In this document: positions 52,001 to 59,547 of the stretch, piece after piece
How positions within the stretch are numbered: position 1 is the stretch's first letter
Layout: each line of letters starts with the position of its first letter
Notes under the pieces: generated by a model
Told to the model about the DNA's origin: nothing
The model's database searches: none
Seen by the model: the letters and a program-made list of their open reading frames with translations, nothing else
Position numbers and translations under genes: made by a program
Source: G963669295 sp963669295
GTDB taxonomy: Bacteria; Bacteroidota; Bacteroidia; Flavobacteriales_D; CALLUQ01
Length of the DNA: 64,000 nt
Direction: 5' to 3'
Assembly: GCA_963669295.1 (NCBI GenBank)
Contig: OY769938.1
Location: 5,642,001 to 5,706,000 of the forward strand

Positions 52001-52199
52001 GTGCAATCCAGTCAATGTTGTCAGTAACATCATTCACCCATCCATTGCTCAAAGTACAAGCAGAGCCGCACCCAGTTGGACAATTGGCGAAAGTTTCAAA
52101 ATTTTCAGTGTGAGGAAAGGAGTTGATCATTTGCCCATTCACTTGATTAGTGAAAAACAATAGCATTAACCCCCCAGTAGTGAGTAGAAGCTTTTTCAT
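49008..52199 (-). CDS. T9SS type A secreted protein with jelly-roll, beta-helix and PKD domains
   Basis: 1063 residues. Signal peptide about 1-22 (LLLTTGGLMLLFFTNQVNG). Residues about 25-210 resemble a MAM/choice-of-anchor jelly-roll (GCGSACTLSNGWVNDVTDNI, FWWHMYGQTMGNLHIDISND). Residues about 320-730 are a right-handed parallel beta-helix with repeated Asn-rich rungs (NNTFSNCVIKARDATSTNID, GYGHYFYYCDNGMQVWNNTI). PKD/Ig-like domains follow (IPVVSTGDTSNTLDV-like segments; FWDFGDGFTSSDEDPIHVYD). The last ~80 residues are a type A sorting domain (GIFPNPNSGLFNISMNLNES, VNRGVYIVRI). Right-handed beta-helix proteins often bind or degrade polysaccharide, but no catalytic residues are assigned here. 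Confidence 0.93.
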   Translation of the reverse strand: MKKLLLTTGGLMLLFFTNQVNGQMINSFPHTENFETFANCPTGCGSACTLSNGWVNDVTDNIDWIAHNGATGSTTTGPSFDHTTGSTAGIYLYTEASCSGTGFPNMTANLHTPPIDLSNANAVQMEFWWHMYGQTMGNLHIDISNDGGTTWSNDIVPAWTDDNNLWQFSSVNLGAWSGDTVIVRFRGITGSNYYSDMAVDDFYFYDLIPHDAGIAAIDSPSFPTCNLGSSVYVTIENYGTQNLTSAEIHWEVNGQVQPTFNWTGSVASGQQETDIFIGTYPIVNGDDLKVWTALPNGNVELGSGAGNDTINTGIQEGLSGTFVIDGGGGGDYLSFTDAIDDLYIFGLCGPVIFEVTDGVYSEQVVLLEVMNASAVNTITFRGQSMDPNMVVIDYSPSGTGDNYVIAFDGGDYFHFEYMTVNNGGSTYGHALTYTGGAENNTFSNCVIKARDATSTNIDLTVIYSNSGNSLDHNNAFIDNTIQGGSYGVYWYGDGTADLEQGTVFDGNNFLNQYNYGSRLYYQDAPVFNNNTFTTNSTYTGSGYGHYFYYCDNGMQVWNNTINSSTNMLVYGMYFGNCDGNGNDMGWIANNMIHVGNAGSATTLYGIYFTNTGFQNVIHNSVLVESGSTVSRSFYGTSGGANIVKNNNFTTLGQGYSVYLASNYTIVEMDHNNLYTQGPVVAYYNGADQNLLGDWQQATGFDGNSISANPIYNGVNDLHVCNGLLDNAGTPVMQVTEDIDGQARDANTPDIGADEFVAIGNFTLGADTTICTGDTLTFWAGSPSDVVIWSTGDTSNTLDVMNPGVYFVDVAGACGAATDTIVVNASNLTYSNFIDATDTLLCIGDTITLSSNMMADNYTWSTFETTSSIDVTTSGTYNLTISDGCGSGSESIDVTFIDGPIGSFTFNVSFLTGIFNNNSLNSDTYFWDFGDGFTSSDEDPIHVYDTAGTYAVTLIVTNMCGADTVVGSISVYDVGVEESIFEGGIGIFPNPNSGLFNISMNLNESAEISVTVINTLGQEIHHTYLGKRSGQVNESIRLDQVNRGVYIVRITANDQTIVERIEIF

Positions 52200-52425
52200 A
52201 TAAAAGGATTTTGTTCAAACACCAGGCATAGTTAGCATCGAACCGGGTGTTTAATCTAGTTAAAGCAATAAAGTAAAAATACTTATTTATTGTCGGTAAT
52301 AAAAGTTCGTAAAAATATATCACAACAAAAGAAAAAGCTGTGAAAATTCTAACGAAGACGTATTGCCTTTTCATTCCGATTTCAATATGTTATATCTTCG
52401 TGCTTATATATTAAAATAGCGAAGT

Positions 52426-53142
52426 ATGTTTAAACAAACTCTTTTATTCACTTTTTTGGTATGCATTTTTATTGGATGTGCCTCCACAGAAGTTTCTGAA
52501 TCGGCTGATGTAAATCAAGCCAAAATTTACCAGAACTACTATGTTAACATTAACATGGAAGATAACGACTCATATGTTGATGCTGTATTTCGGTTTGGCG
52601 GATCTACTGGAACAACGTTAAACCTATCTGACCCAAGTCATGTTACGGTAAATGGAGAAAAAATGTCGGGAGAGGATCGTTTCTTACAAGGGCAGGTTTA
52701 TGGAGCCTCTGGAGTTTATGCAGAAAACAATCGGTATGAGTTTACCTTTACAGATGTTGATGGCAATGTATATACCAATGCCATTGCGGTAGAGCCTATT
52801 GAATTCAAAGATTTACCCGATTCGTTCGATCGGAACTTGGGCATAGAAATAGCCTGGAATGGAGCTCCATTAGGTAAACACGAAACCGTTACTGTTCACC
52901 TTAATGCTAATGATGGAGAATACAGCAGTGCTTCTGCTTCTACCAGCTTAAAAGGTGCCACTTCCGTAACCATATCACCAAAAAAACTTCACCAATTCCC
53001 CTCAGGTTTATGCAATGTGCAATTGGTGCGCACCATAAGTTCGAAACTCGATGAAGGAACAGATGAAGGAGGTAAAATACGCGGTGAATATGAATCTGTA
53101 ATTCTACCACTCACCATTGAAGGAGAAGTTATTGCACAGTAA
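52426..53142 (+). CDS. Lipoprotein of unknown function
   Basis: 238 residues. Lipoprotein signal FTFLVCIFIGC with lipobox FIGC (Cys18). The mature part is beta-rich (YYVNINMEDNDSYVDAVFRF, TLNLSDPSHVTVNGEKMSGE, YEFTFTDVDGNVYTNAIAVE). No known family. The stop is 26 bp inside the next gene's reading frame. It is the first gene of a four-gene plus-strand operon with another lipoprotein, a cupin and a CotH protein. Confidence 0.82.
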   Translation: MFKQTLLFTFLVCIFIGCASTEVSESADVNQAKIYQNYYVNINMEDNDSYVDAVFRFGGSTGTTLNLSDPSHVTVNGEKMSGEDRFLQGQVYGASGVYAENNRYEFTFTDVDGNVYTNAIAVEPIEFKDLPDSFDRNLGIEIAWNGAPLGKHETVTVHLNANDGEYSSASASTSLKGATSVTISPKKLHQFPSGLCNVQLVRTISSKLDEGTDEGGKIRGEYESVILPLTIEGEVIAQ

Positions 53143-53755
53143 TCGCTACGTTAAATTGTTGCTCTGGCATGCTATCATTGTTAGTACTTTAACAATAGGC
53201 TGCACTAATACTAGCAATAATGTTCCAGTAGGAATAGCTGGTTTTCTGGATGAGTTTCGCAATACATGCGAGATCAAAACAAAGCAGTTTAGCTTCAACG
53301 ACAGCCTGAGCATAGATGATGTCTTAGATCAGCAATACATTAACTGGGTAACTACCAGGGTAAGCAGCTACAGTTTGTATCATGTCGTTCCACCTGGCAT
53401 GGATTACATTCATACCGATGGTATGATGTATGATAACTTCAAGTTAAAGGTTTTTACTTACGAAAATGAAGAGGATGCAACGTTGGCATTTGGAAATTTA
53501 GCTGCTTATAACGCTACCAACAATGGATTGAGTCAAACGTTCGATTACCTTATCTTAAGTCAGCAAACCATCTATTGGTTGGATGGACAATGTTATTTCG
53601 CTGAAGAACATTGGAATGGTTTACGAGACAAGTTGCAAAAATACGTGCTTGTAGCTCCTTCTACCCGACAGGAAATGAACTGTGCGTGCGCTTCTTCTTG
53701 TATACATGATGAATGGTGGATCGAACACTACAACAAAACTAAAGGGACCAAATAA
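53117..53755 (+). CDS. Lipoprotein of unknown function, TTG start, overlapping upstream gene
   Basis: 212 residues. No ATG is available upstream of the signal, so the start must be a TTG: 53117 or 53132. The signal RYVKLLLWHAIIVSTLTIGC has lipobox TIGC. The mature part includes the hydrophobic-aromatic strand EDATLAFGNLAAYNATNNGL and a Cys-rich end (NCACASSCIHDEWWIEHYN). I do not recognise the family. It overlaps the preceding gene by 26 bp and the cupin starts 10 bp after its stop, so the products are likely made together. Confidence 0.8.
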   Translation: MKEKLLHSNRYVKLLLWHAIIVSTLTIGCTNTSNNVPVGIAGFLDEFRNTCEIKTKQFSFNDSLSIDDVLDQQYINWVTTRVSSYSLYHVVPPGMDYIHTDGMMYDNFKLKVFTYENEEDATLAFGNLAAYNATNNGLSQTFDYLILSQQTIYWLDGQCYFAEEHWNGLRDKLQKYVLVAPSTRQEMNCACASSCIHDEWWIEHYNKTKGTK

Positions 53756-53765
53756 CACTTGTCGC

Positions 53766-54263
53766 ATGAATGGAAAACAAGTCATTGATCACTTGCAGCT
53801 AATTGCCCATCCTGAAGGGGGCTTTTACAGGGAAATGTATCGCTCAACTGAAGCCATAGAAGCGCATGCATTGCCTCAACGATTTAATGGAGTTCGCGAC
53901 TTCTCCACGGCCATTTATTTCTTATTGATGGAAGACGATTTCTCAGCATTTCATAAAATACAGCAGGACGAGTTATGGCATTTTTACCGCGGTACTCCTC
54001 TCACCCTACATAGCATAAGCCCTAATGGCACATACACCAAACAGGTTGTTGGCAGTAACATAGAAGAGGGAGAAACTCCTTTGGCAGTAATAAAAGCTGG
54101 AGATTATTTTGCAGCGGAAGTACTTGATGGCGAGTATGCTTTACTGGGGTGTACGGTAGCTCCAGGGTTTGACTTCAAAGATTTTGAACTTTCAAAGCGT
54201 GCAGCGTTGTTGAGTTTATTTCCTCAACATGCTGACCTCATTCGTCGTATGACCAGGGCATAA
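53766..54263 (+). CDS. Cupin of the DUF985 (Cupin_5) family
   Basis: 165 residues from the ATG at 53766; the frame is open upstream to 53682 but that part is a shadow of the previous gene. QVIDHLQLIAHPEGGFYREM, RDFSTAIYFLLMEDDFSAFH, DELWHFYRGTPLTLHSI and LDGEYALLGCTVAPGFDFKD with the C-terminal FPQHADLIRRMTRA are the family pattern, a cupin fold with conserved His/Glu positions for a metal or substrate. The function in bacteria is not established. It is 3 bp before the CotH gene and probably coupled to it. Confidence 0.93.
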   Translation: MNGKQVIDHLQLIAHPEGGFYREMYRSTEAIEAHALPQRFNGVRDFSTAIYFLLMEDDFSAFHKIQQDELWHFYRGTPLTLHSISPNGTYTKQVVGSNIEEGETPLAVIKAGDYFAAEVLDGEYALLGCTVAPGFDFKDFELSKRAALLSLFPQHADLIRRMTRA

Positions 54264-54266
54264 ACA

Positions 54267-55484
54267 ATGAGTAGAAAGGCAAAATATGGAGTAACACTAC
54301 TACTTCTTACTGCCATTGTTATATGGAATTGGTCGGGAATAAAATCGGTGTTACGCCCTCTCTACACCTCTATTTATGAACAAACTGTTCTGGAAGAGCC
54401 TCCACAAGAATTAGTAATCACCACCAGTAATGAAGCCTGGCAGTCCATTGTTGCATGCAGAGAAGATGCTTTAAAACTGGGGTTCCTACTAGCTGGAAAG
54501 GAAGATTTGGTACCTGCTCAATTCAATGATACTGTTCAGGGGTTAATTCGTTTAAAAGGTGATTATTTATCGCACTTAAAGGAAAAAAAATGGTCGTTTA
54601 GAATTGAGCTTAAAAAAAACAAATCGCTATTCGGCATGCAACGCTTCTCAATTCATCACCCGTACCGAAGAAATCATATTTATGAATGGGTATGGCACCA
54701 ATGGCTTCAAATGGAAGGACTTTTGGCATTGGACTATCGATTCATCAAGGTAACCGTCAATGACCAACCGTTAGGATTATATGCACTTGAAGAACATTTT
54801 GGCCAGCAATACCTGGAAAACAGAGCCCTTTCTAGAGGAATGGTTGTCCGTTTTGATGAAGATGCCCGCTGGGAAGGGCTGGCACACAACCCACAATACA
54901 CAGAGAATAACGCTTATATAAGCAGTGTAATCGATGCCTATCAAAGCAAAGCAATTGCATCAGATACTGCCTTGAACCAACAGTTCGAAAAGGTGAAATT
55001 GCTGCTTGAATCCTTTAGAATGGGAGAGCGAAAAACCCATGAAGTATTTGATGTATATAAACTGGCACGTTTCTTTGCCTTAAGCGATTTATTAGGAGCA
55101 CATCATGGCCTTTTTTGGCATAATGCTCGCTTTTATTACAACCCATCCTCTGGCTTGTTAGAACCCATTGGTTTTGATGCAGATTGCAACCCCGAAGTTC
55201 AACAAGTCATTGGGGAACAAGCAGGAATATGGGGCGACTCTACGTTGCACCTTACCTATTTCAAACAGGTGTTTGCCGATCAACAGTTTATACATCAATA
55301 CAAAGAAGCATTGGCTGATATCTCTGACACTACTTACCTCAATCGCACTTTACAAACGATGCAAGACAGCGTAAAACTTCCACTACAACTGTTGAAAAGT
55401 GAGTTTCCATATGCTTCATTTGATACCGGTTGGATCAGGCGCAATGCTCAATACATTGATGGCTTACTAAAAAGTAACCACTAA
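54267..55484 (+). CDS. CotH-kinase-family membrane-anchored protein
   Basis: 405 residues. An N-terminal hydrophobic helix (YGVTLLLLTAIVIWNWSGI) anchors the protein. The CotH core follows: VQGLIRLKGDYLSHLKEKKW, WSFRIELKKNKSLFGMQRFS, QRFSIHHPYRRNHIYEWVWH, VTVNDQPLGLYALEEHFGQQ, then LEPIGFDADCNPEVQQ near the presumed catalytic Asp. It lacks the large N-terminal and C-terminal domains of the 677-residue paralog at 36603. The stop overlaps the convergent lipoprotein gene by 4 bp. Probable secreted-side kinase-like protein; activity unproven. Confidence 0.88.
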   Translation: MSRKAKYGVTLLLLTAIVIWNWSGIKSVLRPLYTSIYEQTVLEEPPQELVITTSNEAWQSIVACREDALKLGFLLAGKEDLVPAQFNDTVQGLIRLKGDYLSHLKEKKWSFRIELKKNKSLFGMQRFSIHHPYRRNHIYEWVWHQWLQMEGLLALDYRFIKVTVNDQPLGLYALEEHFGQQYLENRALSRGMVVRFDEDARWEGLAHNPQYTENNAYISSVIDAYQSKAIASDTALNQQFEKVKLLLESFRMGERKTHEVFDVYKLARFFALSDLLGAHHGLFWHNARFYYNPSSGLLEPIGFDADCNPEVQQVIGEQAGIWGDSTLHLTYFKQVFADQQFIHQYKEALADISDTTYLNRTLQTMQDSVKLPLQLLKSEFPYASFDTGWIRRNAQYIDGLLKSNH

Positions 55485-56134
55485 AGTTCTTTGTTTAGCC
55501 TGGAATACCCCACCGGTATCAAAAAAATGCTATCGTGCAGCAGCTGGTGCTGAACGGAAATGGCACTTGCTTTGGTAAATATCGTATCGCACCCCAGCAC
55601 TTGCTTTGTGTTAACTGCTAACGGCAACGCAGCTACGCCAGGTGGAGCTATCCAATACAGCTCTGCGGGCATGTTGTTTCCTCTCATTGAATCAAGACGC
55701 CACTGTGGAGCAAATTGAACCGTTTGCTGCCAGGAGTATCGCTTGAAGTTAAACAGCGCTTCAAAAGAATTACTTAAATACCCAAGAATAGAATCTTGTT
55801 GGTTCAATAGCTTCTTTTCACTCCAACCAATGGTATCAGCGCTTACCTCCCAAAATGCTTCATGATGATGATCCACCCACCATATGGTATCCTTATGCTT
55901 TACAAGGTCTAACCCAGCATCTGAAAGCCTCAACTTAAAATCGTTTATCCTGTAGCTCATTTGAGCAACTGGTAAAACCTGCCACTCTGCATTCGAGACA
56001 CGCTGACTCAGGGTGTAGACCACCTCACCTTCAAAGTTTTTATCCTCCGCTATAGTACTCGTTGGGGCATCACACCCTTGAATCAGCCACCAACCGCTTA
56101 CCATGTAAATGATATGTTTTACCTGAAATTTCAA
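55481..56134 (-). CDS. Probable lipoprotein of unknown function (alternative TTG start)
   Basis: 217 residues if it starts at the TTG at 56134, giving the signal MKFQVKHIIYMVSGWWLIQGC. A GTG at 56176 and an ATG at 56104 are alternatives; the ATG leaves a signal too short for export. The mature part is beta-rich with Trp-rich segments (DTIWWVDHHHEAFWEVSADT, SWQQTVQFAPQWRLDSMRGN). No family is recognised. It converges with the CotH gene by 4 bp and is divergent from the ECF sigma gene with 200 bp between. Confidence 0.75.
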   Translation of the reverse strand: MKFQVKHIIYMVSGWWLIQGCDAPTSTIAEDKNFEGEVVYTLSQRVSNAEWQVLPVAQMSYRINDFKLRLSDAGLDLVKHKDTIWWVDHHHEAFWEVSADTIGWSEKKLLNQQDSILGYLSNSFEALFNFKRYSWQQTVQFAPQWRLDSMRGNNMPAELYWIAPPGVAALPLAVNTKQVLGCDTIFTKASAISVQHQLLHDSIFLIPVGYSRLNKEL

Positions 56135-56336
56135 GGTTTCAAAAGTAATTAAAACGGGCCAAAATTCTTTTAACACAAATTAACAGAATGAAAATTGAAC
56201 GTTTTTAATACTTCCGTGTATAAAGAGATCGGTTTAGAAATAATAACCACTACAACGCGTGTTAATAGATGTTAAAATATCGATGCATCATCGTATTAAT
56301 CGGTAAATTGAAAAGGCAATAATTTCCCAGCAAATT

Positions 56337-56939
56337 ATGGGTGTATTTCGTACTAATTATAAAAACAAAAGCGATGAGGAGCTAATTGCTCTGCTTACCT
56401 CTGGTGAGAATCGTGCTTTTGATGAAATATACCAACGCTATAGCAACAAGATGCTCTTCTTCTTTTACCGCATGTTCAATGGCGATGAAGAAAAATCGCA
56501 AGATTTTTTACACGACATGTTCTTGAAAGTATTGGAAAAACCACACTTGTTTGACCCACAGCGTAAACTTCGCTTTTCTACCTGGATTTATACCATTGCC
56601 AGTAATATGTGTAAGAACGAATACCGCAATCAAAAAGTGAGGCAGGTGGTTACGAACGACATTGACATGAGTCGATTCTCAAGTTATTCGGAGAAGGTTT
56701 CGCAAAACTATGATAAAGCCCTTTTCCAACAACTGTTACAACAAGAGTTGGAAAATTGTAGCCATGCACATCGTACTGCGTTCATATTACGCTTTCAAGA
56801 CGGTATGGCAATAAAAGAGATTAGCGCAATACTTGAATGTTCTGAAGGCACTATAAAGTCAAGGATCTTCTACACATTAAAGCGATTGAGCGAAAAACTA
56901 AAAATATTTGACCCTAACTGTACACAGGAGGTATCATGA
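56337..56939 (+). CDS. ECF-type RNA polymerase sigma factor
   Basis: 200 residues. Region 2 is clear: LLTSGENRAFDEIYQRYSNK, FFFYRMFNGDEEKSQDFLHD, MFLKVLEKPHLFDPQRKLRF and FSTWIYTIASNMCKNEYRNQ. Region 4 has AHRTAFILRFQDGMAIKEIS and AILECSEGTIKSRIFYTLKR as its helix-turn-helix. It directs RNA polymerase to a small regulon, usually of envelope or stress genes. The stop overlaps the next ORF by 4 bp (ATGA), the typical sigma/anti-sigma arrangement. The targets are not evident. Confidence 0.94.
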   Translation: MGVFRTNYKNKSDEELIALLTSGENRAFDEIYQRYSNKMLFFFYRMFNGDEEKSQDFLHDMFLKVLEKPHLFDPQRKLRFSTWIYTIASNMCKNEYRNQKVRQVVTNDIDMSRFSSYSEKVSQNYDKALFQQLLQQELENCSHAHRTAFILRFQDGMAIKEISAILECSEGTIKSRIFYTLKRLSEKLKIFDPNCTQEVS

Positions 56940-57643
56940 AACACAACAATAATAAAGACCTATTCTCAAAAATTCAAGAAGGTGATTTGAGCACATTGTC
57001 TCCTGAAGAGCGCGCCTTATACCTCGAATATTTTGGTGAAGACGAAGAACAGTGTGTTGCTAAGATTACGCAGCAAAGCAAGCAGTTTTTTAGCGAGCAA
57101 CCGCAACACCTAACACCTGCTCCTGAAACGCTCGAAAGGTTAAAACAAGCTCAAAAGAAGCGCCCGGCACATGCCAGTGGCTTTAGCATTACCTGGATTG
57201 CCGAACAGCTTTTTGGCAATAGGGTTCCTGCGTACCAGGTTTCTCTTGCTTTTGTCATGATCATCGGAATTTTCTGCTTTGGATACAATAATTCAAACAA
57301 TCCCAATGGCAATTCAATGGATTATCTATATGCGGTTGATACTCTTGAACAAAAAGCCGTAGCTTCTACAGATACAAATGCCATTCAAACCACCACAGAT
57401 ACTAATACAACCATCTATCAATGGCTTCCTGAAGAAGGAGTACACAATCGCATGAAAGATACGGCAATGCTGCAAAGCACAAGAAATGAAATGGAAGAGA
57501 TAGATGTAGAAACAAGCGTTTATGACTATTCAATGATAGATTTTCCTCAATACAGGAATACAGTTGGAGTTAAAAGAGAAAGTACTGAAGTGTATTTAAC
57601 CTCCGATTATCTGCATAGAGAGCATATTAACCTTATTATATAA
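56936..57643 (+). CDS. Membrane protein downstream of the ECF sigma factor (atypical anti-sigma candidate)
   Basis: 235 residues. The N-terminal ~95 residues are charged and cytoplasmic-like (DLFSKIQEGDLSTLSPEERA, LERLKQAQKKRPAHASGFSI), a single membrane helix lies at about 100-120 (YQVSLAFVMIIGIFCFGYNN), then an extracytoplasmic tail rich in Asp, Thr, Ser and Asn (NAIQTTTDTNTTIYQWLPEE). There is no HxxxCxxC zinc motif of the ZAS family, so a classical anti-sigma is not confirmed. The 4-bp overlap with the sigma gene still argues for a paired regulator. Terminator-like hairpin lies 160 bp downstream. Confidence 0.8.
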   Translation: MKHNNNKDLFSKIQEGDLSTLSPEERALYLEYFGEDEEQCVAKITQQSKQFFSEQPQHLTPAPETLERLKQAQKKRPAHASGFSITWIAEQLFGNRVPAYQVSLAFVMIIGIFCFGYNNSNNPNGNSMDYLYAVDTLEQKAVASTDTNAIQTTTDTNTTIYQWLPEEGVHNRMKDTAMLQSTRNEMEEIDVETSVYDYSMIDFPQYRNTVGVKRESTEVYLTSDYLHREHINLII

Positions 57644-57804
57644 TAGCGCAACAAAACTGTAAAATGCTCGTATTTAGTATAAAGCAGTCATGCTTTTTGG
57701 TTTTTAGTCAATATTTCATTAAATTTAGTTAGACGTTTTTTTAAATGATTTGAAAGCCTACTAAAGTGTTGACAACACAAGGCGAAACGGCATAAAAGCC
57801 ATCC

Positions 57805-57840
57805 AGCAAAGCGACCCTTACAAGGGTCGTTTTGCTTTAC
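57805..57840 (+). terminator. Rho-independent terminator after the sigma/anti-sigma pair
   Basis: A long stem of about 14 bp (57805-57819 against 57822-57836) with one G-U pair, a tight loop and a T-rich 3' side (TTTTGCTTT). It ends the sigma operon, 160 bp after the stop; the bases between (57644-57804) hold nothing else that I can support. Confidence 0.75.
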
Positions 57841-57911
57841 CATCATTTCTTCGGGTAATTTCCTCTATTTCCACGACCGTTATTTCTTCTACCAAGACCA
57901 ACTAGAACTTT

Positions 57912-57919
57912 TATCTTTG
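57912..57919 (+). promoter_or_regulatory. -7 promoter box just before the CPBP start
   Basis: TATCTTTG matches TAnnTTTG exactly, with the ATG at 57924 only 4 bp after it, so the mRNA may be nearly leaderless. No clear -33 TTG is present. Confidence 0.4.
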
Positions 57920-57923
57920 GCTT

Positions 57924-58691
57924 ATGAATCAAATTACCCCGACAACGAAACATTGGAATCTTGGATTAACCATCGTTTTCTCCCTGGTTGTATTCATGGT
58001 GTTTGCGGTAGTTCAGTCTATTGTATTCATTATGGTAGCACTACCAAAGTTAAATCGCATTCATCCTGAAGGATATGACATGACTGAGTTGCTTAGCAAC
58101 CCTGAGTCTTCTGAATTGATGGCCATGCAATCAGATGGTGATGTGCTTTCATGGGTGGCCATTGTTTCTGGTATTGTAGGAATATTGGCAATTTGGGGGT
58201 GCGTGAAAATGAAGCGAGGAAGTACGCTAAAAGAATACTTGAACCTTCAATGGCCAGGAAATAAGAAGGTATTGCTATGGGTAGGCATAATGCTATTGGT
58301 TTCAACTTTACTTGAACTTTTAGTAAGCACTTCCGAAAGCTTCCAAACCGATTTCATGATAGATGTATACCAGTCGACTTCTTTTATGCCGCTGCTCTAT
58401 TTATCTGTTGGTATAATTGGGCCGATATTCGAAGAATTCTTTTTTCGTGGTTTCTTGTTCAAAGGCATAGAACAATCTAAACTGGGAGGCATAGGTGCGG
58501 TAATCATTACCACCATAATTTTTGTTGGTATTCACTTGCAATACGAATGGGAAATCCTCCTCCTTTTACTTCCAACAGGAGCTTTACTGGGATTTGCGAG
58601 ATTGTATACAAAATCGTTGTGGGTGCCTATTATCTTGCATATTGTAAACAATGTAGCATCTATCGTTATTGCTGGCTATTTTACTGGTTAA
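57924..58691 (+). CDS. CPBP-family intramembrane metalloprotease
   Basis: 255 residues with about six hydrophobic helices. The CAAX-protease/bacteriocin-processing signatures are present: GPIFEEFFFRGFLFKGIEQS (EExxxR with two Glu), VGIHLQYEW (F/IxxxH) and the late SLWVPIILHIVNNVASIVIA (HxxxN). The membrane-embedded metal-dependent protease of this family cleaves prenylated or signal-type substrates; in Bacteroidota the substrates are mostly unknown. Single gene with its own -7 box and a bidirectional terminator downstream. Confidence 0.93.
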   Translation: MNQITPTTKHWNLGLTIVFSLVVFMVFAVVQSIVFIMVALPKLNRIHPEGYDMTELLSNPESSELMAMQSDGDVLSWVAIVSGIVGILAIWGCVKMKRGSTLKEYLNLQWPGNKKVLLWVGIMLLVSTLLELLVSTSESFQTDFMIDVYQSTSFMPLLYLSVGIIGPIFEEFFFRGFLFKGIEQSKLGGIGAVIITTIIFVGIHLQYEWEILLLLLPTGALLGFARLYTKSLWVPIILHIVNNVASIVIAGYFTG

Positions 58692-58728
58692 GTCCACACT
58701 TCAGTAAATTCTTGTGTCATTGAGGAAT

Positions 58729-58757
58729 AAAAAAAGCCTTCCCGGGTTGGGAAGGCC
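58729..58757. terminator. Bidirectional terminator between CPBP and YceI genes
   Basis: An 8-bp stem GCCTTCCC (58736-58743) with GGGAAGGC (58749-58756) and a 5-base loop, preceded by seven A and followed by TT-rich sequence. It serves the convergent CPBP (+) and YceI (-) genes; the A-rich left side gives a strong T tract on the minus strand. Confidence 0.75.
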
Positions 58758-58783
58758 TTCAAACTTAATGCTTTATTCGAATA

Positions 58784-59431
58784 CTATTTATTAGCAGTAA
58801 GGTTTACATCAAACTTGATGTCATCACCGATGGCATCGTCTCCTAAATCTTCGAAGAAAGATCCAGAACCATATTTAACGCCCCAGTCGGTACGGTTAAT
58901 TGTAAAGGTAGCAGTGGCTGTTAACCCATCGCCATCCATTGCTACTGTAGCTGGGAATGAGATGTTTTTTGCTACTCCCATAATGGTAAGGTTTCCACTG
59001 ATGTTTTGTGTCCCATCACCAGCTTCAGAGGCCATTGCCTCAGTAATTACAAATTCTGCTGTTGGAAAGCTGTCTACGTTAAAGAAATCTGGCGACATCA
59101 AGTGCCCAATTAGCATAACAACCTTTGCGGTATCAGGGTTTCCTGTTTCCATCATTGTTCTCATGTTGATGGTAAAATTGCCTCCAACAATGCTCTCCCC
59201 TTCAGTGCTTAAACTTCCTTCAGAAATCTTAATATCGCCACTATGGCTATAAGCCAACTTAGAGCCTTCCCAATTCATGGTACTGGCATCAACGTCAACC
59301 GTGTATGTGGCACTTACCACTTCAGGTGTTTCAACCTCTACCTCATCAGTGGCTTCTACGGCATCACTTTCGCCACATGAGGATAACATTACCCCTACCG
59401 CAGCTGTTAAAAGAATTGATCTAAATTTCAT
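58784..59431 (-). CDS. YceI-family lipoprotein (lipocalin-like fold)
   Basis: 215 residues. Lipoprotein signal SILLTAAVGVMLSSC with lipobox LSSC, then an acidic linker rich in Glu and Val (ESDAVEATDEVEVETPEVVS). The YceI core follows: ASTMNWEGSKLAYSHSGDIK, SEGSLSTEGESIVGGNFTIN, LMSPDFFNVDSFPTAEFVIT, NISGNLTIMGVAKNISFPAT and FTINRTDWGVKYGSGSFFED. YceI proteins have a lipocalin-like barrel that binds isoprenoid-type lipids in the structures known to me. Its ligand here is unknown. Single gene, divergent from folD by 117 bp. Confidence 0.94.
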   Translation of the reverse strand: MKFRSILLTAAVGVMLSSCGESDAVEATDEVEVETPEVVSATYTVDVDASTMNWEGSKLAYSHSGDIKISEGSLSTEGESIVGGNFTINMRTMMETGNPDTAKVVMLIGHLMSPDFFNVDSFPTAEFVITEAMASEAGDGTQNISGNLTIMGVAKNISFPATVAMDGDGLTATATFTINRTDWGVKYGSGSFFEDLGDDAIGDDIKFDVNLTANK

Positions 59432-59547
59432 GCTTGTTTGTTTTAATGCGTTTGGTTTGCTTTAAATTCGAGTCACAAATATATGTATATACATGTATTT
59501 ATGCAACTTAATGCAGCTTTCATGATAATTAACTCTAAATCAATTGA

